A DNA stretch of 64,000 nucleotides from Apium graveolens (lineage: Eukaryota > Streptophyta > Magnoliopsida > Apiales > Apiaceae), in contig NC_133657.1 of NCBI RefSeq assembly GCF_009905375.1, positions 40,791,853 to 40,855,852 of the forward strand. Direction: 5' to 3'. Positions 32,247 to 44,231 of this stretch are shown piece by piece. A program made the translations under genes and the position numbers. Position 1 is the stretch's first letter; the number at the start of each line of letters is the position of its first letter. The notes beneath the pieces are model-generated. The model searched no databases. It had not been told where the DNA came from and was given only the letters and a program-made list of their open reading frames with translations.

Positions 32247-32823
32247 TGGAATTGAGAAGAGAGAATAAGAGTTGTGTTTGAGAGAGAATTTGTGTTTGAG
32301 AAGTTGTGAATTGGTGAAGAAGTTTGTGTATGGGGTGTATGTATATATAGTGGTGAAAAGAGAATTATATATGGAATAGAAGTGGGATTTGATTATGGGA
32401 ATAATGGGAGTAATGGATTTGATTTGGAGAGGGAATTATGGGATGTGGGGGAGTAAAATTCGGTTGGGAATTGATTTTAGAACAAAATTCCCGTTTTATA
32501 CCCCCTTAACTGCCTTTTATTTTTTCCAGAGTCGGGACACGGCGCGGCCGCGTACTGGGACGGCGCGGCCGCGCGCTACATCTGTCAAACCGGCGTGGCC
32601 GCGCGCTGTAACAGCGAGGGTGCGCCGTGTTTCTGTGAAATCAGCGCGGCCGCACGCTGGGACAGCGCGGGCGCACCAAGCTTCTGATGTGAGCCCTGAA
32701 TTTTTTTCTTTTTGTGATATTCTCTTTTCTTCTTGCTTCCTCTACTTACTAATGTACAACAAACTTGGGTTGCCTCCCAAGAAGCGCTTGTTTTACGTCA
32801 TTAGCTTGACGTAGAACTTGAGA
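32247..32823 (-). promoter_or_regulatory. GC-motif array, TATA box and leader before Athila ORF3, copy 1
   Basis: Between the integrase stop and the ORF3 start. Array 32530-32692 repeats the CGGCGCGGCCGCGCGC-type motif four times, with GGGTGCGCCG partners. On the minus strand a TATA box (32349-32342, in CTATATATACATACAC, 32350-32335) lies about 96 bp before the ATG, followed by a CA/CT-rich leader with repeated TCTCTCTC. This is the same motif as in the LTR U3. Candidate ORF3 promoter. Confidence 0.55.
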
Positions 32824-33783
32824 TCATACAGACAATAAAACGGCACTAACCACCTCGCGGTTTGCTGTGTCACCATAGTAATGCTTCAACCTCTGACCAT
32901 TAACCTTGAATGCTTGGCCCGGATCATTCTTAAAAATCTCCACCGCTCCATGTGGAAACACAGTTTTGACAATAAACGGCCCTGACCATCTTGACTTCAA
33001 TTTTCCAGGAAAAAGACGGAGACGAGAGTTGAACAAAAGAACTTGTTGCCCCGGCACAAATGATTTGAGCACTAGACCCCGATCGTGCCACCTCTTGACT
33101 TTCTCCTTGTACATTTTGTTGTTCTCATAAGCTTGAAGTCGAAACTCGTCGAGCTCATTCAATTGAAGCATCCTCTTCTTTCCAGCTGTATCCATATCCA
33201 GATTCAACTTCTTCAAATCCCAATATGCCATATGCTCTAATTCCACCGGCAAATGACACCCATTACCATAAATCAACTGATGCGGTGACATTCCTAGCGG
33301 AGTCATGTATGTTGTTCTATACGCCCAAACAGCTTCATTAAGCTTTAAAGACCAATCTTTTCTTGATGGACACACAACCTTCTCTATAATGCGCTTGATC
33401 TCTCTATTTGATACCTCGGCTTGACCATTAGTCTGAGGATGGTAAGCCGTAGCATTGTGATGATTCACATTGTACCTTTGCATCATCGCAGTGAACTTGC
33501 GGTTACAGAAATGCGACCCCTCATCACTAATTATGACTCTTGGGGTTCTAAATCTTGTGAATATCTGCTTGTGAAGAAAATTAAACACTACCTTAGCATC
33601 GTTCGTTGGCAATGCCTTAACTTCAACCCATTTCGATACATAATCGACCGCTAACAAGATATACTGATTGTTACAAGATGAGATAAATGGCCCCATGAAG
33701 TCAATTCCCCAAACATCGAAGACTTCGACCTCGAGAAGCACATTAAGAGGCATCTCATCCCTTTTAGACATATTCCCCACTCG
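32824..33783 (-). pseudogene. Athila integrase, copy 1
   Basis: 318 codons after a stop at 33786-33784 that replaces the Gln of the zinc-finger CDQCQ. The core shows [11 protein letters not shown] (first Asp), [12 protein letters not shown] (second Asp), and [21 protein letters not shown] with the catalytic Glu in QAEVSN. The C-terminal domain has [18 protein letters not shown] and [11 protein letters not shown]. It ends at 32824; no chromodomain, as expected for Athila. This is the longest intact open frame in the copy. Confidence 0.93.
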
Positions 33784-34437
33784 TTAACATTGATCACATT
33801 TCAAAATCAAATGATGAGCATCTTTAAACAAAGTTGTCCAAAAGAAACCTGCTTGAAGAATACGAGATGTTGTCTTTTCTCCGCCATAATGTCCTCCATA
33901 AGCCGTTGAGTGGCAATCTCGCAAGATCCCACTCGTTTCGCTGTAAGGAATGCATCTCCTGATGATTTGGTCAGCTCCTTTGCGAAAAAGAAACGGCTCA
34001 TCCCACATATACCACTTCACTTCATGTAGAAATTTCTTCCTTTGAGCGGGGGTCAACTCTGGAGGCATGATGTTACTCACAAGGTAGTTCACAATATCTA
34101 CAAACCACGGCTCTTCTGCTTGCTCCCCAAATAACTGCTCATCGAGAAAAGACTCATTAATCAAAGACTTATCTTGTGAAGTATCAATTGGCCCCTCTAA
34201 ATGCGAGAGATGATCGGCGACTTGATTCTCAGTCCCTTTTCTGTCCTTGATCTCTAACTCAAACTCCTGAAGTAAAAGAACCCATCGAATCAACCTTGGC
34301 TTCGAGTCCTTTTTCGAGATGAGATATCTAATTGTAGTGTGATTAGTAAAAACTGTCACCTTCGTCCCAAGGAGATATGATCTAAATTTCTCAAAACCAT
34401 AGACCATAGCCAAAAGTTCTTTCTCAGTAGTGGTGTA
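33784..34437 (-). pseudogene. Athila RNase H and integrase zinc finger, copy 1
   Basis: From the E insertion point: [20 protein letters not shown], the [19 protein letters not shown] block and [19 protein letters not shown] (RNase H), then the H..C zinc finger of integrase ([14 protein letters not shown] ... CDQC). It joins its upstream half at 38983 across solo LTR E. A TAA stands at 33786-33784 (CAA to TAA). Confidence 0.9.
34433..34437. other. Left target-site duplication of solo LTR E, copy 1
   Basis: GTGTA; the right copy, 38978-38982, reads ATGTA. The same single mismatch is present in Athila copy 2. Confidence 0.8.
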
Positions 34438-37400
34438 TGTAACACCCCCAAATCCGGGGTCAGAGGATTTGGTCGTCACTATGAAACCTCAATCCAAATT
34501 AACCTGTTTAAATCAATAAATGAATGCCAGTGGAAGATATTTAGCATTAATGACCCCAAACTACTCCAAGATCTTTTAAGGTTACAGTTCTAGAAACAAG
34601 ATATCCAAATTCCATAAATAAATTTTTCACTTTCTTATAAAACTCTTTACAACAATTCTCAATCTCAAAACTTAACCCACTAGTATAACTTCGAAAAGAA
34701 GTATACTAGGCTCAACTATAAAATACATAATTATAGTATAATATAATATAAACAACTTTATACAATAAAAGTTACACTAGTCTGCAAACCCTGGACCAAC
34801 CACCTTCCCAAAATCTTCTTCTTTGCTTCCTTTAATTACGCAGCTAAACAGCTCAAGCTAGTCCTCACTGGAGGTTAAATTTTAAAAACAGGCAAGAATG
34901 AGTGAAAGAAATGCTCGGCAAGATCATTATAATAAATATAGGGTCGTTTTGATATAAAACCGACATCTGCATTAGAGTAGAACATTTGAAATCATAATTG
35001 CTGAATCATAAAATTATAGTTGAGGAATCCCAGAATTGATTCCTTAATTGTATTCAAAATCATTTTGATATTTTTGAGCGAAATGCTTCAGCAATACTTT
35101 AAATCTTGACGAGAATAAAACTCGTAAAACAGTGTTTACGGAAATATCGTAAACCACAATAACATGAAACAATGATCATGGAATGAATCATAAACTTTAC
35201 TCAAGCCGAACTCTTCAAATTAATACTTATTTTGCTGTCATATCAAATTAGATATTAATACAAACTTTGATGCTCACAACACCCATACTGAAGGTAACAT
35301 CAATCATCTATACTGATACCACCTTTGATATTTAACAACAAACTAAGTATCCACAAAATCAGAAACTGAATCAAAACCACAATTCACTTTTAATCCAAAA
35401 CAGAATCAGTTGATAAATCATTTATTCTATGATTATCAAAACAATAAAGAAATTTAGATATCAATTTAGATTAGAACCAATGACATTTCATGCAGTTTCC
35501 GATGATCAGTCGTGAAACAACACCGGTATCCCGCGCCATACCGTAAATATAGGTACTACCCATATCCCGAAGACATACGGTACCTATAGGGCGCCAGAAA
35601 AGGCATAACAAGCCTTGAAAGATATTACAGTTGGACCGATATCTCGATCGCCTACGCTGTAACCAATAACCAGTAACCAGTAACCATTCCAATCTTAAAA
35701 ACCTTTTTTTATTGAAAAAGGAGCCGAATCCTTCGACATCCTAAATAATTTTTATTCCCCCAATCACTTGGGCAGGAATTCTCGCAACAAAATTATCTTT
35801 CTCAAAATCCAAAATATTTATAAATCCAGTAATTTGATAAGTAAAACATTTAACTATTCTGAAAATAGAATAGCAGAGGGTACTTGCATAAACAGAATTA
35901 TTTAATTCAGCGATATATAAAACATTTTTCTATTCTGAACTGAGAATATGAAAAGCAATACTTGCATGATAAGATTTAAAATAAATATCACTTGAATAAT
36001 AAGTGATGATAGGGATACTTGCATAATATAATTCAAACTAAACGTCACTTGAACGATAAGTGAAGTCAGGGGTACTTGCCTTTGGGTTTTAGCAGTTAGT
36101 CACACTCGCAAAACCGCATCTATTCTGACATTCTGTCTCAAAATATCACCGTCTTTATTTTCAACATTTTACTGATATGCTACTCCTGCGATTGCTAGAA
36201 GCCAGATACCCAATACCATTCCATCTCATTCTTTATCCAACGTCTTTTCCTGATCAACTCGAAAGATCCGCATCTATAATTAAAATATAGAACTTTAATC
36301 GCTCAAATGATAATCACTCAATAAACTGCGTGTCAAAAGCCTATCGTCTACCCATACGATAGCCCACACATAAAGAAGATAGTCAAACACAAGACTCTTG
36401 ACCCACGTACACACATAATTCACATAGCACGTAAGCACATAATCCACGTATCACATAATTCATATCACATATGACTCAATTCGTCAAAAGGTTCGACTCG
36501 ATACGTTTAAAACTGAAATCAGGTCAAAAATATGATTTATCAATGAATAATCGACTCAGAATCATTCGTAAAACAAACGACCTTTCGAAACAAAAGGATT
36601 TGGGTCTCGAAAGTATTTTTAATAGAAGCAGAATATTTTCTTGAGTCTGTACGCGTTCGTTTCATATTAAACGGACGAACGGTTGATTTAATATGAATTT
36701 TTGAACATTTTTCGGAATAAAAACAATCTCCGAATCATTTAATAATTAAATAATAGGGCTCGAACACTCAAAAATAATTTTATAAAAATTATCGAGCCTA
36801 GAAAATAATTTAAAATAATATTTTAAAGCTCGAAACTATTTTTCGGAATTTTTAAATCAAAATAAGTAATTAAATCTAATTATTAAATCAATTAAAATTA
36901 TTTAATAATTAATTAAAATAATTAACCGATTAATAATTAAATTAATTGATTAATTAAATAATTAATTATCACTTAAAATTAATTAATCAAATAATTTAAG
37001 ATTTAATTTCGTATTTAAAAATAATTTTGGGAATTAAAAATATAGATTTTTAGAATTAGAATAGGATTTTTGAATTATTTTTAATAGGGAAAATCCAGAA
37101 ACAGGTTTTCAGGGTTTTGGAACTAAGCAGACAGATCGAAGGGCGGGGTTAGCTGCAGGAGGTGGCCGGATTTTCGCCGGACCTCGACCGGAATCTGGGT
37201 TCATCCCAGAAACCGGCGAGCTTCGCCGTTTTCCGGCAGCCTCCGTTAACAGCCGAAACAACACGGTTTTTCCTCGTTTTCAGCTCAAAATAATTCTAAA
37301 TGCTACCAGAAACTTGTTTCTTTCCTCAACGAACACCAACAATCGGTTTAGCACCGATTCCGATCACAACCCACTCAAGAACTCGCAAATTCCGGCAAAA

Positions 37401-38977
37401 ACCAGAAATCATCCAATCCTGAACCAAACTCGACCATTAATAACTCAAATTAAAGCCCTAAATTCATAGAATCTAACAACATAACCAAAATTAACCACAA
37501 CCTATCAAAAATCTAGAAAATTCGAAATTAAAAACCAAACATCCAAGAACTCGATTATACCCAACTAGCAATCAAATGATACAAATAAATAATCAAATCA
37601 ACTCCCCTGATCATTCTAAAGCTATATCTAACATCAAAACAAACCAATAATTACTCAAAATCATAGTTCGATTTTAAGCCTCAAGAACACAAAAACGATT
37701 TTACAGAATACTGCACTTCGATGTATGAAATTGGTACCAATAGAACGGGCTCTTCAAGACGATCAATTTGATATGTAGAACACCCAATTTGGATTCCTAG
37801 AACTCCCAGAATTATCAAATCTATGTGAGGAACAAAATCATACCCCCAAAATTTATTCTTGATTTTTCAATTTTTCTGAATTTTTGTTAAAAAAATGAAT
37901 AAAAATAAATATGGATAACTATTTATATTTTTACAGAAAATCAATATTCTAAAATAAATTAAGGGTGTTTTTATCCCCTATTTAAAATAATTCGGCCCAA
38001 AAATAATAATTACGGGGGAATAATTTTAGAAGAAATAAAATATAAAATTTATATCAAAATTTCCCAAAAATTGCGAATAATTCAAAACTGCAAAAATACT
38101 GGGTTTTTAAAATACGAATGATTTTGTAAAAAATAAAATCGCGAATTTTGTGGGATTTGACGTCCCAGTGGGGTCCTGGTCCGTTTATTATTGAAAAACA
38201 GAACAATACCTAAATTAACAGAAAATCCCGAATACAATCAGACTCGAGTAACGCAAGTAAACACGCGTACAAATTACGGATTAATTCAAATAAATACATT
38301 TTAAACATGTAACATGTATCCCATTAGATCATATTAGATCGATAATTTGTTGCTTAACTGCTAAGTAATTGCAAAACGATCCGAAAATAGATTACTTAGC
38401 CGCTAATTAACTATAAAAACGATACAATTCAATACCAGAATTGGATAATTATCAAAACCGAGTTTTTATAAAACACTATATACGAAAATAACGTAAAAAT
38501 ATCACGTCTCTCGAGAATACGGGTTTTTGTCGATTACCGAAATGATTATCGTATCGAGAATATTACGCCGGGCCGCGCACGGGTCAAACCGTAATCCGGA
38601 TCAAAAAAGTTAAAACACAGAAAATGTCCGGAATTACCAGATTAGGTTAGGATGGAGTTTTCGGAAGAGTTTCGGGTTGTAAAAACGCAAAAACGGTTGA
38701 GGTTGAAAGATTCCCGGCTTTATAAAATAATTTTGGTATAATTAATAATTCATAAATCAATATAAAATCATCTAACAGTCCAAAAATTACCAGAAAAATA
38801 TCACAATTATCTATATTTTATTCTGGGCACATAAAAATTCAAATACTCAAATAATATCACATATAAACACCCAAACATCAATTCCAATATCAAATAATTC
38901 ACCAAAATTCACATAAAAATCACATAAACAAATCCAAATAATTATAAAAATAATATCTGAAAATATGGGATATTACA
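34438..38977 (-). repeat. Solo LTR E in Athila copy 1, 4.5 kb
   Basis: 4,540 bp, plus-strand TGTAACACCCCCAAATCC ... GGGATATTACA. I favour the minus orientation because the minus-strand end GGGGGTGTTACA matches the style of solo LTR D's end. No gag or pol. AT-rich throughout, apart from a GC-rich patch with CCGG repeats (37135-37260). Ends and size suggest a gypsy chromovirus LTR, but it shares no obvious block with D or C. Its small open frames are not coding. Confidence 0.85.
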
Positions 38978-38982
38978 ATGTA

Positions 38983-39490
38983 ATTCAGTTGAGTACCATT
39001 AAGAGTCTTACTAGTATAGTAGACTAATGAAATATGTTGTTCTTGCGTTGCCCAAGAACTGCTCCAACTGCATAGTCGCTTGCATCGCACATCATTTCAA
39101 ATAGTTCATACCAATCAGGTGCAGTTATTACGGGTGCCGTAATCAAGCTCTTCTTTAATGTCTCAAAAGCAGCAAGGCACTCGTCATCAAAATTGAAAGG
39201 AACGTCTTTCTCTAGAAAATTGCACAATGGCTTCGAAATATTCGAGAAGTCTTTGATGAAACGCCTATAGAAACCCGCATGACCAAGAAAACTGCGAATT
39301 CCCTTAACCGATATAAGTGGAGGAAGATTTTCAATTACCCCCACTTTGGCTTTCTCTACCTCAACCCCTTGTTAGAAACCTTATGCCCAAGAATGATGCC
39401 TTGGCGCACCATAAAATGTCATTTCTCCCAATTAAAAACCAAGTTGGTCTCAACGCATCTTGTCAATACTAACCCCAGATTATGCAAGTA
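38983..39490 (-). pseudogene. Athila RT connection and RNase H start, copy 1
   Basis: Frame 39344-39024 reads PPLISVKGIRSFLGHAGFYR, RFIKDFSNISKPL and CDASDYAVGAVLGQRKNNIFH. A lost base then shifts the remaining 40 bases before E. Between 39345 and 39490 are two stops (39493-39491 TAA; a TGA in WEKCHF) and a lost G in the NKGVEVEKA stretch near 39371. Confidence 0.88.
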
Positions 39491-40351
39491 TTAATCGTAG
39501 GAAGTTCCAAAGACTGAGAAATCGTCCATGAACACTTCTACATTATTTTCAATCATGTCAGAGAAGATAGCCATCATACATCTCTGAAAAGTGGTTGGCG
39601 TTCCACAGAGCCCAAAAGAAACTCTTCGGAATACAAAAGTGCCGAAAGGACATGTGAACGTAGTCTTCTCTTGATCTTCTGGAGCGATACAAATCTGATT
39701 ATATCCCGAATAGCCATCCAGAAGACAATAGTAATCATGCCCAACCAATCTATCAAGCATCTGATCAATGAAAGGGAGAGGGAAATGATCCTTCCTTGTA
39801 GCCTTGTTCAGCTTCTGATAATCCATGTAAACTCTACACCCCGTGACTGTTCGTGTTGGAATAAGCTCATTTTTCTCATTCGCCACCACAGTGATACCAC
39901 CTTTTTTTGGCACACACTGAACTGGGCTCACCCATGAACTGTCAGAAATAGGATAGATCATTCCTGCATCTAGCCACTTGAGAATTTCCTTCTTCACAAC
40001 CTCCTTCATGATCGGATTTAGCCTTCTCTGTTGCTCAACAGTAGGCTTGCTTTCTTCCTCTAGAAGAATTTTATGCATACAATATAAAGGCCTGATTCCC
40101 TTGATATCTGCTATAGTCCAACCAATTGCCGATTTAAACTCTCTAAGAATCCTCAAAAGCTTCTCCTCATCAGTACCTGAAAAGTCAGATACAATAATAA
40201 CAGGAAAAGTAGATGCCTCACCTAAAAATGCATACCTCAAGTGCTCATGTAAAGGCTTAAGCTCAAGAATAGGAGCTTCCTCAATAGATGGCTTGAGGCA
40301 TTTTGGAGAACTTGTCAACTCTAATCCAAGAGATTCAAAAGGTATGTCCAT
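39491..40351 (-). pseudogene. Athila reverse transcriptase, copy 1
   Basis: 286 codons with gypsy/Athila RT motifs: EEESKPTVEQQRRLNPIMKE, WVSPVQCVPKKGGITVV, RVYMDYQKLNKATRKDHFPL (first catalytic region), LLDGYSGYNQICIAPEDQEK, TCPFGTFVFRRVSFGLCGTP and the active site VEVFMDDFSVFG. In frame with the protease segment upstream but separated from it by three stops in 40352-40384. It ends at a TAA where the family has Tyr or similar. Confidence 0.93.
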
Positions 40352-40381
40352 CCTTCACTTCTAGGGAGAAGCATTCAAATA

Positions 40382-41059
40382 TTACAAATGCCCGTCACCC
40401 TCGTTATCTTCACTATCAGAATTCCCCAATAAGGCCTTCTCTAAGGCATCGGACCTTAGCAAATGAACGAGTTCAAAATTAACCACAGTATCGACCATTT
40501 CCACCTTAAAACACTCCTCATTTTTTGTAGGGAATTTCATGGCATTTAACACATTAAAAGTCACATCCTGATCCATCACTCGCATGGTAAGCTCACCTTT
40601 CTGCATATCTATCAAGGTTCGTCCAGTCACCAAGAAAGGTCTTCCCAAGATTATGGGAATCTTCTTATCCTCCTCGAAATCAAGAATTACAAAATCAGCA
40701 GGGAAAATGAGTTTATCCACCTTGACCAATACATCCTCCACAATACCTCACGGATAAGTAATAGAACGATCGGCCAACTGCAAAGTCATGTATGTAGGCT
40801 TTGGATTAGGCAAGTCCAACTTTTTGAAGATTGATAATGGCATCAGATTGATGCTAACTCCCAAGTCACATAGACATTTATCTAATAATACCTTTTCAAT
40901 GGTGCAAGAAATAGTGAAGCTTCCAGGATCTTTAAGCTTCGGAGGCAATTTCTGTTGCAGCACAGCACTACATTCCTCCGTGAGAGCAATGGTCTCTAAG
41001 TCATCAAGCTTCACCTTCCTAGAGAGAATACCTTTCATGAATTTTTCATAACTAGGCAT
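40382..41059 (-). pseudogene. Athila protease region, copy 1
   Basis: An aspartic protease of the Athila type with CDLGVSINLMPLSIFKKL (DLG active site) and the flap-side IPIILGRPFLVTGRTLID. A TGA at 40750-40748 interrupts it; copy 2 has CGA there, so this is a copy-specific C-to-T change at a CpG. At the 5' side a lost base near 41060 separates it from the gag frame (41184-41064 stays open after gag's TAG and encodes a Pro/Lys-rich linker). Confidence 0.88.
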
Positions 41060-41184
41060 TGCTCAAGAGCTTCAGCGAAAGGTATATTGATGTGAAGTTT
41101 CTTGAACACCTCCAGAAACTTCACAAACTGCTTATCCAGTTTCTTCTTTTGTAGCCTCTTAGGAAAAGGAGGTGGAGGATAGAT

Positions 41185-42638
41185 CTATTTTTCTCCTGTA
41201 TTACCCTCAGGAGGAGTGTGCTCAACAGTAGTCTTCCTTGGTTCCACTTCGGCTTCCTTCTGCACTTCTTCTTCATCAGCCTCCACTTCAAGAATTGGAG
41301 TTTTAGCTATTTTAGGATTCGCAACTTTACCAGACCTCAATGTGATTGCCTTAACATGCTCCTGAGCTTCCTTCTTTCCTGGCACTTCAGTATCTCTTGG
41401 AAGCGTGTCAGGTTGGTGGTTTAGTAATGCATTCGCAATTTGCCCAATTTGATTCTCCAAGGTCTTCGGAGCATATTGCAGTAGCTGAAAACCAGGAGGG
41501 TTATATCGTCTTGCTGTATATGGCTGATAAGATTGTTGCACCGTATTCTGATTGTTGCTCCAGCTGAATTTAGGATGATCGCGGTTGTTCGGATGATAAG
41601 TGGCTGGAGCTTGTTGTTGTGATCTCTGAAAGTTGCTCACAAATTGAGCTGATTCGCTAGAAATAACACACTTCTCAGTTTCATGTGCTCCCGCACAGAG
41701 TTCACAAACACTAGTAATCTGATTAACTCCATAATTAGCCAAAGAGTCCACTTTCATCATCAAAACTTGTAGTTGAGCAGCTATAGCAGTAGCTTGATCC
41801 ACTTCTAGAATTCCTTCTACCTTTCCTTGGAACATTATTTGCGTAGGATTCTAGTATTTATTGGCTTCCATTAGCTCAATCAACTCATAAGCTTCATTGT
41901 AGATTTTAGCCCATAAGGCTCCACCAGATGCTGCATCAAGCATTGGTCTAGAATGTGCACCTAGACCATTTTAGAAACAGTTTATGATCATCCAATCAGG
42001 CATGCAGTAGTGTGGGAACTTCCTTAGCATCTCATTGTATCGATCCCAAGCCTCACACAGAGATTCACCAGTTTGCTGAGCAAACTGAGTAAGAGCATTC
42101 CCGATGGCAGCAGTCTTTGCCATAGGGAAGAATTTAGTGAGAAACTTTTGAGTAAGATCCTCCCATTTGGTGATAGACCCTGTTGGTAGAGAATGTAACC
42201 AACACTTCGCTTTGTCCCTCAAAGAGAATGGGAATAGTCGCATCTTAATGGCATCTTCAAAAACACCGTTGAACTTGAAAGTGTCGCAGATCTCGATGAA
42301 ATCCCTGATGTGCATGTTTGGATCTTCAATAGGATTACCCCTAAACTGAACTGAGTTATATATCATCTGAATCGTGCTCGACTTGATCTCAAAAGTGTTA
42401 GCCTTGATGGCTGGCCTGATGATGCTTGACTGAATGTCATTGATCTTAGGCTTAAAAAAAAGTTCATTAAAGCCTTAAAATTATCTACTTGCTCCTCCAT
42501 CTCTAATAAAGGCGGTTCTTCAAATTTCTCTTCTTCAGCTACTTTCTCTTCTTCCTCAAAATCTTCCCTACGATCAACTACAACTTCTTCCTCGTCTTTT
42601 TCCAGAATTCTCATACGAACTCGTGAACACGTTTGCAT
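41185..42638 (-). pseudogene. Athila gag, copy 1
   Basis: Start at 42638 (MQTCSRVRMRILEKDEEE), 120 bp after the primer site. About 60 acidic residues, then a T8 run (42461-42454) where the frame must move by -1 to reach the Retrotrans_gag region: IRDFIEICDTFKFNG, RLFPFSLRDKAKCWLHSLP and EAWDRYNEMLRKFPHYCMP. Stops stand near 41971 (TAA) and 41837 (TAG). The last open part (41835-41185) has a CCHC-like CELCAGAHETEKC and a Pro/Glu-rich tail. Athila-type capsid protein. Confidence 0.88.
42453..42459 (-). other. Slippery-type heptamer in Athila gag, copy 1
   Basis: On the minus strand T TTT TTA in the zero frame, exactly where a -1 shift is needed. Copy 2 has it at 56844-56838. It could be a programmed site or simply an extra T in a homopolymer. 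Confidence 0.3.
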
Positions 42639-42758
42639 AAACGATCGCTAGAGCACCTGAAATACAACAAAAAAGAAGTATGTAAGTAACAATATCCGAG
42701 TCAATGAACTTTAACGATCACTGATGACAAACACATAAGCTAAAAGTTAACACTGCAG

Positions 42759-42776
42759 TCCCCGGCAGTGGCGCCA
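42759..42776 (-). other. Primer-binding site, Athila copy 1
   Basis: Minus strand TGGCGCCACTGCCGGGGA, six bases after the LTR end CTAACA. It fits the 3' end of aspartate tRNA with two changes; Asp-tRNA is the usual primer of Athila/Tat elements. Confidence 0.88.
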
Positions 42777-42782
42777 AAAACT

Positions 42783-44231
42783 TGTTAGGGATAAACACGC
42801 GCTAATAATTCACGCAAGTATACACGTTCACAAGTAATATTTAATCTTTTCTTGTTCGTTCCCACAGAGACTGGCGTTGGTTAACTATGTAATTTATGCA
42901 CCTATGCACCGATGATATGGTTATAATCTAATGTTAAGATGATAACAATTTTGGGTTGTTTATACTACGAATTAAACTAATGATTATAACTAAGAGAGTA
43001 AAGATTGTTGTATACTATATGAGACAAACATGGGATTCTAACTTCATTAAATACTTCATTCAATAGCCTTATTATTCTTAACCTTAGCATGCAATGGTGA
43101 TGACACTAATTAGATAACACGAAGCTGCTAATCGCCAACTTTCGTTGCACGAATAACATACTACCAGACATCCACAAAAGATATAGAAGCTGAATAGACA
43201 CCAATTATATCGAGACCCTATATGTCTATAGAATTTGACAACATAATGGTTTAAAGCACAAGTTATCTATCATGATTACACAGGGCAAGTAAGATGGGTA
43301 AAATTACCTATGAATCATGCATAACAATAACACATGAACCTATGCTAGCATGGCAAGTTCTAAATCCTTAAATTCACTATCACTTCATTAAGAAATAACA
43401 CGCTATCTTACAAGTTCGCGACTCTTATAAGACGAATAAGCACAACCAATACTAGGTTATCATACAATCAACACACACTAAGGCATACAAACAATTTAAC
43501 TAAAGAAATCCATAAATAAATCCACTAGAACCCCACGATAACGATTAGCCCATAATCAGACTCATCATCAACGGGGGTTCCAATGAAAGCATGGTGTAAT
43601 AAATGTAGTCTTTATAACGAATTAACAAAACCAAGTACGGAATAAGAGTAAAGGTTCATAAATAAGAAAACTAGTATCCAAGTTACAACTTAGAACAAAG
43701 ATTCACAAATAAAAATAAGATCTTCTCCGTCTTCATTAAATCCGTGGCAAAACGGTCTTCTTACGGCTATCCTTGCGCTCTGGTACGTCTCTCTTTTGAA
43801 AACGTCCTTATTTGAATATATATAGCAGCCCTAAACAATCTGGAAGTCTCCCCACTTAGAATCGAATTAGAATCAAGATTCTTTATTTCCGCACCGGCAC
43901 GGCCGCGCGCTATCACTGCGCGAGCGTGCTGCCTTTCTGGAATCCGGCGCGGTCGCGCGCTATTAAAGCGCGGGTGCGCCGTCCTTCTGGGAAAAACTCA
44001 TATTTCTTCTTCGTCTTGCTGCTTTGAGTTGGCTTTCCATGAGCTTTTATTCAAACACCACCTGGACACCAAATTAGCACCAAAATAATGCTAATTCATC
44101 TGATTAACTAGATAATGCCTGAAATGCAAAAAACACTAGAAAATACATTAAAACACTTAACAACTTGAGTACAAATGCATCAATTCAAAGCTTGTTAGAG
44201 CATAATAAATTGTCATAAATGTCACTCAACA
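42783..44231 (-). repeat. Athila LTR2 (shared by units 1 and 2)
   Basis: 1,449 bp; serves as 5' LTR of unit 1 and 3' LTR of unit 2. Nearly identical to LTR3. No target-site duplication flanks it internally. Confidence 0.95.

Noticed and set aside
32389..32814. A 141-codon plus-strand open frame between Athila ORF3 and integrase (also 46787-47212)
   Set aside because: Antisense to the element and composed of the GC-motif array and leader; residues are just repeats of the motif translated.
37135..37265. GC-rich patch in E as a host gene first exon
   Set aside because: No open frame of useful length and the same patch sits inside both E copies as part of the LTR; kept only as a finding.
40381..40382. 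A tRNA or small RNA gene anywhere in the window
   Set aside because: I found no cloverleaf-like sequence with A and B boxes; the tRNA-like matches seen are only the primer-binding sites.
28385..42782. Two independent Athila insertions side by side
   Set aside because: Only one pair of AGCAC duplications exists, LTR2 and LTR3 are shared, and solo LTR E with its mutated duplication is common to both units.
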